This document shows positions 25,604-35,642 of a stretch of 64,000 bases of DNA, piece by piece. The DNA comes from Candidatus Eiseniibacteriota bacterium. Lineage in GTDB: Bacteria; Eisenbacteria; RBG-16-71-46; CAIMUX01. The stretch is from assembly GCA_016712505.1 (NCBI GenBank), contig JADJQY010000004.1:620001-684000 (forward strand), given 5' to 3'. The position numbers and the translations under genes are program-made. How positions within the stretch are numbered: the first letter of the stretch is position 1; the number at the start of each line of letters is the position of its first letter. Under the pieces are notes generated by a model that did not search any database, had not been told where the DNA came from, and was given only the letters and a program-made list of their open reading frames with translations.

Positions 25604-26665
25604 TCAGCGCAGCCGCAGGACGCGAGTGCGTGCGACCCCCGCGGTGGTCACCGCCTCGAGGTAGAAGACACCGCGGCCGAGATCACCGGGATTCCATTCG
25701 AGGCGACGCCGGGCGGGCGGACCTCCCGCTCCGGACCAGTCCGCCACCCGACGACCGGCCGCGTCGAAGAGACCAAGGCGGAGGAGCGCGCGATCGGGAT
25801 CGGAATCCGAAACCGATCCGGACTCCCAGGTTACGACGAACGACCCAAGGCAGGGGTTGGGAGTGACGACGATCTCCGTCCCGCGTTCGGCGCCGGGTTC
25901 GATCCCGGCCAGCGGCGCGACCACGCGATGGCCTTGCACGATCTCGCGCGTCGTCGAATCCTGGATGTAGGCCACGACCCGCAGGTGATCGGGATCCCAG
26001 GTCGGGTCGAGCGTGAAACTGTGGGCCACCGTCACCGGGGTCCCATCGGTCGGCACGATCAACGGCTGGTCGTGGATGGCACGGACCACGCCGTCCCAGA
26101 TGCTGTTTCCGCCCGGGCCACAGCAGTAGGCGACGTCGTCCTCGTACACCAGCAACGTAGCCTGGAGCGAGGTGTTCGGCACTCCGTCCACGTTGGTGAG
26201 GTGGGCCACCACGATCAGCTCGTCCCCGACCCGGGCGGACTCGCCTTCGATCGCGATGGGGGACTCTCCCCCGGTCGCCGCCATGCGCGCGGCGAAGTGG
26301 GACTGATAGTTCGTGAGCGCATTCAGGCAATCGGCCGCGCCGATGACCGGATCCCGGCCGTCGAAGAAGAGGTACGGATGGGAGATGACGTGATACCACT
26401 CGGTCCGATCGATGGTGTCGACGTTCTCGAGCACGTCACCGTAGTGATACTCGAAGGTGATGAACTGATCGGGGTGTTCGGTCCCGAGCGCCTCACGCCC
26501 GCACCGGGCGTTGACACAGAAGGTTCACCAGACCGCCCCGAACATCTCGGCCACCAGGACCTTCGGAACTCCCGCTTGCGCGCCCCAAGGCGCACTGATC
26601 GTGCTCGCCACTACGCAGAGCTGGAACAGCAGGCTCCGGAGCGACGCTGATCTGGCTCGCTTCAT
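25604..26665 (-). CDS. Candidate selenoprotein: thioredoxin-like (Omp28-like) exported protein with UGA-encoded Sec47
   Basis: 353 residues if the in-frame TGA at 26525-26527 is read through. The ATG at 26665 has GAGGAGG upstream and a signal peptide (LLFQLCVVASTISAPWGAQA). The thioredoxin-like start reads VPKVLVAEMFGAVW-U47-TFC50-VNARC55, so TGA sits exactly at the first Cys of the family's W-C-x-x-C motif. Downstream the same frame stays open for 306 codons, through 'HPDQFITFEYHYGDVLEN', an Ig-like region with YCCGPGG and a sorting domain ('VTPNPCLGSFVV', 'LFDAAGRRVADW', 'GVFYLEAVTT') ending VLRLR. A hairpin with a GGU loop follows the TGA at SECIS distance. It starts 13 bp after the cytochrome stop, so the two are co-transcribed. 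The alternative is a nonsense mutation or base-call error of a Cys codon. selA/B/C/D are not in the window. Confidence 0.75.
26495..26511 (-). promoter_or_regulatory. Candidate bacterial SECIS hairpin
   Basis: In mRNA sense, 13 nt after the TGA, a 17-nt minihelix: ACGCCC (26511-26506), loop GGUGC (26505-26501), GGGCGU (26500-26495), a 6-bp perfect stem. The E. coli fdhF SECIS core is likewise a 17-nt hairpin about a dozen nt after UGA with a GU in the apical loop contacted by SelB. Size, spacing and the GGU loop all match; SelB recognition is inferred. Confidence 0.6.
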
Positions 26666-26678
26666 CCGAACCTCCTCG

Positions 26679-28639
26679 TCAATGCGTGACAATGAACCGT
26701 CGGGTCGCCCCGACACCGGCCGCGGTTTCCAGCCGACACCAGTAGACGCCCGCTGGAAGCGGCGCGCCGTCGTTCGAGCGCGGGTCCCACTGCAGTCCGT
26801 GCCGTCCCGCGCCGCGCGATTCGTTCAGCAGCGTGGCCAGGTGGCGTCCACTCAGGTCGAACACCCGCACCCGCGCGTGGTCCGCGTGGGGAAGCACGAA
26901 GTCCACGCGGAGCGGCCCGCGCGTGGGATTCGGCCCAAGCTCGAGGCTGGCCTCCGGTCGGAGCGACGGGTCGATCAGGGGAACGTCGATCGTCTCGTTC
27001 GGCCAGGTCGCCTTGGCCATCAGTTGTCCGAAGTAGGGTGCCTCGAGATCCTGGAGCGGCGCGCCATGTCCGGTCTCGGTCCATCCCTTGGCGTCGACCA
27101 GGGCGCGGAACGAGCGGCGATAGATCAAGCGGGCCTGAACTGCGTAGGTGCCACCCCCCTCCGGGAGCGCAAAGGTGTACGCGGTGGTGTCGGCCGCAAG
27201 CGGGAGGAGACGATTGTCATAGACCACGCCGGTCGCCTCGGTGAACGCGACCGGATAGACGCCATTCGCGTCGTGCGTCACCTTGGCGAACAGTTTCCCA
27301 GGCTGCCCGGCATAGTAGCCCTGGGCAGGATCCCCCACTCCTCCCAGCGCATCGACGAGCTGCGCGCCGGTGTGCACCAGCGGCAGGTTGTCCTCGATTC
27401 GCCAGGCGCGCAAATGGAGGATCATGTTCCGGATCGTCACTCCGGTCGGGAGCCAGTGTCCGGTGCTGGAGTTGGTCACCACGACCCGGGCCTCCACGCC
27501 ACTCCCGGTGACCACCACCTCGAGGTCGAGATCCGCCGCATCCCCGACCATGTCGCCGGTCGCGAGCAGTGCGTGGTTTCGGATGGTGTTGGGATCACGT
27601 GCCGGTGGATCGGGGTCCATGATTCCCTGCACCGTGTACTCCGCGCCGAACGGAGGCATGTGGCAGCCGACACAGGTGGCGTAGTAGGGCGACTCCGGAT
27701 CTCCATACGGAGAGTCCTTCCACTCGAAGTAGGTTGGCTCTGAGATGACGCCGTTCTCCTCCTCGAAGTCGCCGTCCTCGTCCGGATCGTTCTTGTCCTG
27801 GTGGCAGGCGGCGCAGACCTCGGCCGACAGTTGGGGTTGCCACGAGGCGCGCATGATGTACGGCTCTTCGAAGTCGACGTCGCCGTAGACCCCGTAGGCG
27901 ACCTGATTCGGCCCGCTGGCCGGAAGGGTGAAGGTCACCGCCTCGGGATGGATTCCGGGGTAGTTCAGCTTGGTCTCGTCGATGTGGGCCACCTTGTGAC
28001 ATACATCGCAGCTCACCCCGTGGAGGGCGTTGATCGAGAGGTCATCGATCGGCTCGGAGTGCTCGGAACGGCTCCTTTGGATCCACTTGACTCCGGCTGA
28101 TGACAGGAGGCGCACTTCGGAGTTCGGGCCAGGGTCCGGTGTACGGAGTCGCGAGTGTAGACGAATCCGTTCATCCCTCCGGGGGTCCCGGTCCCGTCGA
28201 AAATGTCGTAGACCCAGGTGTTCCCCCCCGCCTTGGCCATCGGGCTGCCGGTCCACTGAGTGAATTGATCGACGTGACAGACGCCGCAGGCCGAGGGCGA
28301 GATGAAGTTGTAGTTCGGATTGGTCCCCTGGGGCACCGCTTCCAGGTCGATGACCAGACCGCTCGCGGGGGTCGTCACCCGGACTGGCTCCTCGTAGTAG
28401 GCCTTCTGTGCCGCGACCACCCAGAGGTCCGTGCCGATCGCGCCCGGGAGACTGAAGCTCCCATCCGGCGCCGTTCGGGTCGAAATCGTGGTCGCCTGTA
28501 CCTTGACCTGCGCGTCGACGATCGGCTGGTGCGTGACCGCGTCACGGACGATTCCGGACACCTGGGCAGTCGCGGTCGAGGGGATCAAGGCACTTACCGT
28601 GAGGCAGATTGGAATGGCGACGGACCGTCGATGATTCAT
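26679..28639 (-). CDS. Pentahaem c-type cytochrome with sorting domain, one-base frameshift
   Basis: About 653 aa after repair. The ATG at 28639 follows GGGAGAG; a signal peptide ends near STATA. Residues ~25-110 form a carboxypeptidase-regulatory-like beta domain ('VSGIVRDAVTHQPIVDAQVK', 'APDGSFSLPG'). Then come five CXXCH haem sites: CGVCH, CASCH, CDVCH, CAACH, CVGCH. The C-terminus is a sorting domain ('LGPNPTRGPLRVDF', 'FDLSGRHLATLL', 'GVYWCRLETA'). The frame breaks at ~28096-28099, just after CASCH; adding one base (CATCAG-GCC) gives CHQAGVKWIQRS and continues to the end. It probably transfers electrons outside the inner membrane. Upstream of and co-transcribed with the candidate selenoprotein. 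Confidence 0.85.
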
Positions 28640-29347
28640 GGTTGTCTCTCCCGCGTAAGGGTCGACAACGAGCCTAGCCAAACCGTGACCGGCCGACCAG
28701 AATTATTTCGGACTTGGAGGTCCGCAAATCGTGTTTATGCCGGGCGAGATGGCGCGGGCGAGTCTAGGTGCCGGATGACCGGAAATGCCAGCGAGGCGCG
28801 GGACGACTTCGTGTAGCCTGGGTCGACCGTTGGTTTCATCGCACGGAAGGTGCCGCGGGTGCGGGCGTGTATCCACGTGCGTCGGAACGGAGAAGCGCGT
28901 CGCTGTTTCCCCCGAAGGAGAGCTGCGGTGAGCCGCAAGTCGCGCCGGGATGAGTTGCTGGTCAGCGCACGGGAATCGGACTGCGGGTGCCCGAGCACGC
29001 AGGGGCGATACGCCGCAGAGCCCGCGGTTCCTCCAACTGCGCTGGCAGTGCGGAACCTCGTTTGGCACCTCGAATCCCGACGCACCGCCGGCGGCCGCTA
29101 CGGCCCGCCGGCGGCGAGTGACTGCGCTGCGGCGCAGACCAGTGCGTGGTCTGCTGGCGGGCGGATCCTCCCACCGCCGGTTGCAGAACCGATAGCCCTC
29201 AGGACGTGAATGAGCCCCTTCGCCCACCCGGAAGCTCTTCGGGATGCGCTCCCATGGCTCGCGAGCGTGCTGGGGCCGAGAGCGCGCACCCTCATCTCCA
29301 GTAGTTGCGACCTCATTCGCGATCTGTCGCCTGACCCTGGGCAGGGG
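28640..29347. other. Long intergenic region with one REP-like element
   Basis: This 708 bp between the cytochrome start and the surface-protein stop has no supported gene; open frames here show shadow-like Arg/Pro/Ser-rich composition. It contains the REP-like element at 28933-28958. Some of the rest is GC-palindromic, for example around 29083-29115. It should also contain the cytochrome promoter near 28640-28720, though I cannot assign a -35/-10 with confidence. Confidence 0.5.
28933..28958. repeat. REP-like palindromic element, copy 2
   Basis: Core CCGCAAGTCGCGCC...GAGTTGC, one of three diverged copies (others at 25474-25499 and 38239-38263). Similarity to copy 1 extends on both sides, including a CCCCCGAAGGAGAG block on the left and CAGCGCACG on the right. 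Confidence 0.5.
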
Positions 29348-32300
29348 TCACTCCAGCACAACCAGGCGCTGCGTCATCCCCTTCGTCTCCGCCTGGACGC
29401 GGATGAAGTAGACCCCCTGCGAGGCACGACGGCCGCCACCGGTCGAACCGTCCCAGAGCAGCTCGTACCACCCCGCTTGCATACGATCGTCGACCAGCTT
29501 GTGCACTATGCGCCCCGCCACGTCGAAGACCGTCACCCGCACACGCTCCGCCGCGGGGAGCCCCAGGCGCAGTACCGAGCCGCTGCGCGTAGGATTCGGC
29601 CGCGGCGGATCCAGCGTCACCACCTCGGGCAAAGGTACTGCCAACCCACTCGCCCCATCGACCAGAGGATCGTCCACCGCAGTCGAGGTCTCACACTCGT
29701 CCGGTATCAGGTTGTGGTTTTGATCCTGGCTGGTACCGGACGCAACGTCGCACTGGTCAAAGACACCGTTGTGGTTGCAGTCATTGGGAACCGCCAGCAC
29801 CACCCTGAGCTGATCCAGCAGGCTGTCATCCCGCACCGACACGAACAACTTTCCAGGATCCGCCTCGATCCGTACAAAGTCCGCCGGATCGGCTCCCAGC
29901 TCCAGGCCCCGACCCTGCGTACCTCCTGACGGGTAGTCAGTGATCGACGGCAGGCCGAGCAGCGCATCCGTTGCCGCCAACCTCGGTTCGGTGAGCACCA
30001 AGCCCAGGATCTCCGCATCGAAGGTCACCGTGCCCGACCGCGCTCCCCCGACGGGCCGCCAGCTGGGGATCGAAGTGCAGGAAGGCGCTGGTCACCTTGC
30101 GCCCCGCAGGAATCGTCGGCGCGATCGGAGGTAGATCCGACGGGTCATCGATCGTGACTGGCCCTTCACCGGTCACGGCAAAGTCGACCTCGAGGTCGGC
30201 TGCGAGCGTCACCATTGTCTGCTCGCCGAAGGCCCGTATGGTGAGCCCATCCTCGAGCGAGTCTGGTTCCACCGAGAGTGGCGGATCGCTCAGCTCGACC
30301 ACACTTCCGTCGCTCCCCACGATGCCTTCCTGATGCGGTACCTGGGAGCCGTAGTAGACCGTGCCCGGCGCTCCCGCCTGGCCACCGCTCGTCGCCGTCC
30401 CACCGCCCACGCGAAGGTTCGCGCTCGGAAAGTTCGTCGCGCGGTCACCGTTGATCGCGATCCGTCCACCGCCTCCACCGCCGCCGCCGCTGCTCCCGCT
30501 ACCCCCAGTTGCGTTGATCACGCCGGTGCCGTCGAGCGTTCCTGCGAAGATCATTACCGTGCCACCCGCGCCGCCGCCGCCCTGTCCAGAGGCGTTGTTG
30601 CCGCTCGCGCTGATCGTCCCGTTGATCGTGGTCTTGCTGGCGGACTGAATGCGGACGATCCCGCCACCCGAGCCACCGCCCGCACCCGCGATCGCACCAC
30701 CGCCGCTGCCGTAGTCAAGCGGCAGCTCCAGCACGTCGTTGGCCACACCACCCGCGTTGCCCGTTGACGAGTTTCCACCCTTGCCGCCATGGCCCCCGCC
30801 GCCGCCGCGCTGCGAGCCGGAGCCACCCACGCCCGCACCAGGCCCCGCGTTCGCCGCATACCCAAACCCCGTCGCATTGATTGACGCGCCCGCATCCACC
30901 ACGAGCGCGCCGCCAAGCCTGATGTCGATCGGCGTGCCGCTCTTCGGGCGGATTTGCACGGTGAGAAGACGTGCATGCTGCCGGGGATGTCGATGTTCGA
31001 GGGCAGATCGGTCGTGGCGCGCTGACGCCGCAATTGCCATAAGTCAGGTCACCGAGCGGTTGTCCGGTGACCTTGGTGTAGATGCTGCCGGCGCCGCCAG
31101 ACCGAACCTTGCCCCACAAGCCTTGAGCGTGCCGCTGAACAGGTAGGCGTCCGCGTAGAGCGCGACGCGACCGCCACCGCCACCGCCACCGTTACGAAGG
31201 GTCTTGCCCCCGCTCGCCGAGATCGCCCCGGCACCCGTGACCGATCCCGCCGTCACCCAGATGCTTCCCCCCGCGCCGCCTCCTGCGTCCAGCCCGGAGC
31301 AGTCCACGCCGTCGCTCCGGAAGCCCCCGTCCACGCGAAGCTCGCCGCCCACGATCAGGTGGATCGCACCGCCGCCCTTACCGCCATCGTATCCGGAATT
31401 GACGTCTCGCCCTCCCCCGCTGCCCAGTGTCACCGGCTCTGTCACCGATCCGTAGGTCAGCCCTCCACCGGAAGTCTGCGTCCAGCCGCCGTTGCCGCCG
31501 TGGCCACCACCACCTCCGTCGATCTGATCTCCACCCTCGCCGGGACCGGTCGATGAGGCGTAGCCGTACCAGCTCGCGGAGATCACGCCGGTGGTTTCCG
31601 ACCTCACCGCGCCCGGTACCTCGAGGTGCATCGTTCCGCTCACGGTTGGCGTGACCACCGCCCCACCCGTAACCAACACGTTTGCCGCGAGGTCCAGCGG
31701 CCCAGCGAGTTCGGTGGACGCGCGCGTCGCGGTCACGCCGCAATTGCCATAAGTCAGGTCACCGAGCGGTTGTCCGGTGACCTTGGTGTAGATGCTGCCG
31801 GCGCCGCCATAGACCGAACCTTGCCCCCCACAAGCCTTGAGCGTGCCGCTGAACAGGTAGGCGTCCGCGTAGAGCGCGACGCGACCGCCACCGCCACCGC
31901 CACCGTTACGAAGGGTCTTGCCCCCGCTCGCCGAGATCGCCCCGGCACCCGTGACCGATCCCGCCGTCACCCAGATGCTTCCCCCCGCGCCGCCTCCTGC
32001 GTCCAGCCCGGAGCAGTCCACGCCGTCGCTCCGAAGCCCCCCGTCCACGCGAAGCTCGCCGCCCACGATCAGACGGATCGCACCGCCGCCCTTACCGCCA
32101 TCGTATCCGGAATTGACGTCTCGCCCTCCCCCGCTGCCCAGTGTCACCGGCTCTGTCACCGATCCGTAGGTCAGCCCTCCACCGGAAGTCTGCGTCCAGC
32201 CGCCGTTGCCGCCGTGGCCCACCACCACCTCCGTCGATCTGATCTCCACCCTCGCCGGGACCGGTCGATGAGGCGTAGCCGTACCAGCTCGCGGAGATCA

Positions 32301-34136
32301 CGCCGGTGGTTTCGACCCTCACCGCGCCCGGTACCTCGAGGTGCATCGTTCCGCTCACGGTTGGCGTGACCACCGCCCCACCCGTAACCAACACGTTTGC
32401 CGCGAGGTCCAGCGGCCCAGCGAGTTCGGTGGACGCGCGCGTCGCGGTCACGCCGCACTGTCATAAGTCAGGTCACCGAGCGGTTGTCCGGTGACCTTGG
32501 TGTAGATGCTGCCGGCGCCGCCATAGACCGAACCTTGCCCCCACAAGCCTTGAGCGTGCCGCTGAACAGGCAGGCGTCCGCGTAGAGCGCGACGCGACCG
32601 CCACCGCCACCGCCACCGTTACGAAGGGTCTTGCCCCCGCTCGCCGAGATCGCCCCGGCACCCGTGACCGATCCCGCCGTCACCCAGATGCTTCCCCCCG
32701 CGCCGCCTCCTGCGTCCAGCCCGGAGCAGTCCACGCCGTCGCTCGAAGCCCCCCGTCCACGCGAAGCTCGCCGCCCACGATCAGACGGATCGCACCGCCG
32801 CCCTTACCGCCATCGTATCCGGAATTGACGTCTCGCCCTCCCCCGCTGCCCAGTGTCACCGGCTCTGTCACCGATCCGTAGGTCAGCCTTCCACCGGAAG
32901 TCTGCGTCCAGCCGCCGTTGCCGCCGTGGCCACCACCACCTCCGTCGATCTGATCTCCACCCTCGCCGGGACCGGTCGAAGACGCGTAGCCCTTGCCCTC
33001 CGCGGAAACTTTGGCGGACGAGTTGATCGTCGCATTGCCAAGGATGGTGAGGTTCACGCCCCCGGTGTCGCCCGCCGCGTGCGTGAGCACGCTCGAGCCG
33101 GTCATGCTGAGCGAGCAAAACGTGTGGTTGCCGGCGATGGTGACGGTCTTGCTGCTCATCACGACGTCACGGTGGTCGTACTGGGTGTTGCCGGCGGAGA
33201 TGGTGGTACCGCCGGGAATCGTCACGGTTGTGCATGGATTCCCGGTCAGGGGCACGGGCCCGTGAAGGGCTGTGCCGAGGTCGAGCTGGCACGCCGCGTA
33301 GTCAGTGCTCTGCGGCGCGAATCGGACCGTGACGACGCGCGCTTCGCCCATCGCGAGGGTGTAACGACCTCCCCCGGCGATGACGCTGAAGACTCCGCAG
33401 GTTGCGGGCACATCCACGTCGACCTCGCCGTAGCCGGTGTTAGTCATGGTGAAGCTCAGATCGGAGTGGCCTCCCGGAGACACGGTCCCGAAGTTGAGCG
33501 CGGATGGGGTCACCTCAAGACCGGGGCCGTCCGCGCTGACCACTGTCACTCGAAACGCGTTTACCCGGGCGCGACTACCACCCTCATTGTCCGAGTTCTG
33601 CACGCGGCGTACGGATACCCGGAGAGCGGCGACGTCCTCGGGAGTCCATTCGCGGCCGAGGTGGGACGTGATCTCCTGGCCTGGGTCTCCATCCGCCAGG
33701 CGCAGTCGAACGTGGTCTGCGTCCACTCCGGGTGTCTGGACGGGGCCGAACTCGAGCGGACCCCGACCGAAACCACAAAGCGATTCTGTCCGGAGGGATT
33801 GTCGTAGCGTCCGTTGACATCGACGTAGACGCGCGTGATCTGGTGGCCACTGGGCAGTTGCAGAGGATCCCAGTGCCGCACCTCGAGCCACTCCTCCGAG
33901 TTGGGTACCTCGTTCAGGGCGTACTGAGGGTCACCATCGTCGCAGTCGGTTACAGGTGGACCGAAGACGGTCTGGGCGTTCTGCCAGTCGACCTGTGGCC
34001 CGTAGGCCGGGGAAGTGGCGTAGAGGGTCGTCGTCGACACCGCCGCGGCCCCTGGGGTTGATGACAGCATCGCCGCCACGAATAGCAGTGCTCCGAGACT
34101 CGCGGTGGTTCGCCCTCTCACTTCACACCCTCGCAT
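29348..34136 (-). CDS. Giant Gly-rich repetitive surface protein, several frameshifts
   Basis: About 1,600 aa if frames are joined. The ATG at 34136 follows AGGAGGT and encodes a signal peptide (LGALLFVAAMLSSTPGAAA). Order: an N-terminal beta domain; an ASH/HYDIN-like domain ('LEVTPSALNFGTVSPGGHSD', 'VVTVRFAPQST'); Gly-rich repeats ('GGGGGHGGNGGWTQTSGG') in ~710-bp tandem units at 31025-32990; further Gly-rich sequence; a dockerin-like calcium segment ('DCNHNGVFDQCD' and 'DQNHNLIPDEC'); and a sorting domain ('NPTRSGSVLRLGLP', 'FDVAGRIVHKL', 'GVYFIRVQAE'). Frame changes occur at ~33700, ~32744, ~32536, ~32218, ~31110 and ~30045, several at C-runs whose length differs between otherwise near-identical copies. 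That favours sequencing or repeat-assembly error over decay. Likely an adhesin or matrix protein. Confidence 0.75.
31025..32990 (-). repeat. ~710-bp tandem repeats inside the surface protein gene
   Basis: Landmark 'GCCGCAATTGCCATAAGTCA' at ~31027 recurs at ~31737 and, slightly altered, at ~32452. A second landmark, GATCTGATCTCCACCCTCGC, starts at 31519, 32236 and 32946. The period is 710-717 bp (about 237 residues), with roughly 2.7 copies that differ by few substitutions and several 1-2 nt indels. Confidence 0.88.
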
Positions 34137-34303
34137 CGATACCTCCTGGTAAGTAGCGCCGCCGCCGGGCGGTGCGAATCTCGGAATCAGAGCCGTCCGG
34201 CCGGGACATGGCGCGCCGCGGCCGGACGGAAGCGGGCAGGACGGAAGACCGAGTCTGGCCACCGAAACAGGCTAGTCAGGCGCCGGAGGAGTCAGGAACT
34301 CTC

Positions 34304-34762
34304 TCATTCGGGTGGGTCATCTCGGAGCCGGGCGGCGAGGGCCCAGGGCAGGTCGAAGCGACGCGCAACCCGGCGGACGGAAGCGCCGCGGAGCCAATAC
34401 AGGATCTCAGCTTCCCGCCCGCGCGTTCGGCGCGATCCGCGCCGGGTCCATGGGAGATCGATCTGCTGAACACCGTGCACTGCGCAGCGTACCCGTGGAA
34501 CCTGAGCACGGAGGGTCGTCGCGTACCCCCACACATCGGTGTGCCGCCAAGAGCGGGGCCGCGAATCGTAGGTACCGGCCGGCTCTCCGCAGCGATGACA
34601 GCGATGGAGCACCGGCCTTCCGGGTGAGACAAAGAGCTCAATCGATCCCTGCTCGGCGTCGAGCGACACCTGCTCGAGGTGCCACGCCTCGTCAGCGATG
34701 CCGAGTGACCCGAGCAGGGCACGAGCTAGCAGGTGAATCGAATCCGTGGGCACAGTGGCCAC
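34304..34762 (-). pseudogene. ISL3-family transposase N-terminal fragment
   Basis: 152 aa, with GTG start and GGGAGG upstream. It matches the N-terminal zinc-finger part of ISL3-type transposases: a CxxC ('LHRCHRCGEPAGTYDSRPRS'), then 'PRVRCAVHG' and 'PWTRRGSRRTR'. Full-length ISL3 transposases exceed 400 aa and carry a DDE catalytic domain; that domain and terminal inverted repeats are absent here. It is either a degraded insertion or a short domesticated DNA-binding protein. It lies 167 bp beyond the start of the surface protein gene. Confidence 0.7.
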
Positions 34763-35001
34763 GCTCGCTATTGCCTCCCTTCAACAGACAAGAGCGCTGT
34801 GGGGCAGCGAAAGCCGTAACGGAGAATCGGAGAGTGGGGTCGTCGGTTCAGCTTGAGTGCGGGCGGGAGAACCGATCTCTGCGTCGGGCGGTCAGTCGGA
34901 GTTGGAGCCGAGATTGGTAAGCGGCTGAGAATCAGGATCAAGAAGGAGTGTGACGGTAGAGGACGACACAGGGCGACAACGATTGGGCTGCCACGGCCAC
35001 A

Positions 35002-35553
35002 TCACCCAGGGGGGCCGAGCTCGATGAAGAGCCGGCTCCGCGCAAAGCGCCAGGACTTCTCGACCGTGCTCACCGAGACACCGAGAAGCCCAGCGATCTC
35101 GCCGTGGGTCAAGCCGCCGAAGTAGCGGAGCTCAACGATGTCCGCATCGCGCGGGTTCTCCTCTCGTAACTTGCGCAGGGCGCGGTCGAGATCCGCCAGA
35201 TCGACGGACCAGGAGGTCGTGTGACCGAGTCGGTCGGTCAACGTGACCTCTTCGATTTGGGTGGGTCCAGAGCCCCGGCGACGACGCGCGCGCTCGGCGA
35301 GGATGCGGCGCATGACGCGCGCAGCCAGGCGGGCGAAGTGGACACGATCGTTCACCGTGAGTTGGTGCGCGCCGCGGAGACGAAGGAATGCCTCGTGTAT
35401 GATTGCGGTAGGTTGAACCGTGAGTCGGCGTCGTTCCCGGCGGAATAGTCGCCGCGCGATGAGCCTAAGCTCGTCGTAGAGGTCTACGGCAAGTTGATCG
35501 ATTCGCGCGACACGGTCAGGGTCACGCGGCTCAGGTGGGGGCGCTCCGGTCAT
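35002..35553 (-). CDS. ECF-type RNA polymerase sigma factor (TIGR02999-like)
   Basis: 183 aa. ATG at 35553 with AAGGAAAG upstream. Region 2 is 'LYDELRLIARRLFRRERRRL' followed by 'QPTAIIHEAFLRL', a signature of the PF07638/TIGR02999 subgroup. Region 4 is 'DADIVELRYFGGLTHGEIAG' plus 'LLGVSVSTVEKSWRFARSRL', an HTH. Such sigma factors often sit beside Ser/Thr kinases, as here: the kinase gene is divergent and starts within ~100 bp. No anti-sigma gene is seen, so regulation through the kinase is plausible (inference). Length is normal for the group. Confidence 0.9.
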   Translation of the reverse strand: MTGAPPPEPRDPDRVARIDQLAVDLYDELRLIARRLFRRERRRLTVQPTAIIHEAFLRLRGAHQLTVNDRVHFARLAARVMRRILAERARRRRGSGPTQIEEVTLTDRLGHTTSWSVDLADLDRALRKLREENPRDADIVELRYFGGLTHGEIAGLLGVSVSTVEKSWRFARSRLFIELGPPG

Positions 35554-35642
35554 GTCTTTCCTTACATCAACGCACACTTCACTCCGCCGCACACTGGGGC
35601 CGATTGGAGACAGGATAGCGAAGTCCGCTCAATCGAACCATC

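Noticed and set aside
28703..29227. Open frames in the 708-bp intergenic region
   Set aside because: Biased Arg/Pro/Ser composition in all frames and no RBS; looks non-coding.
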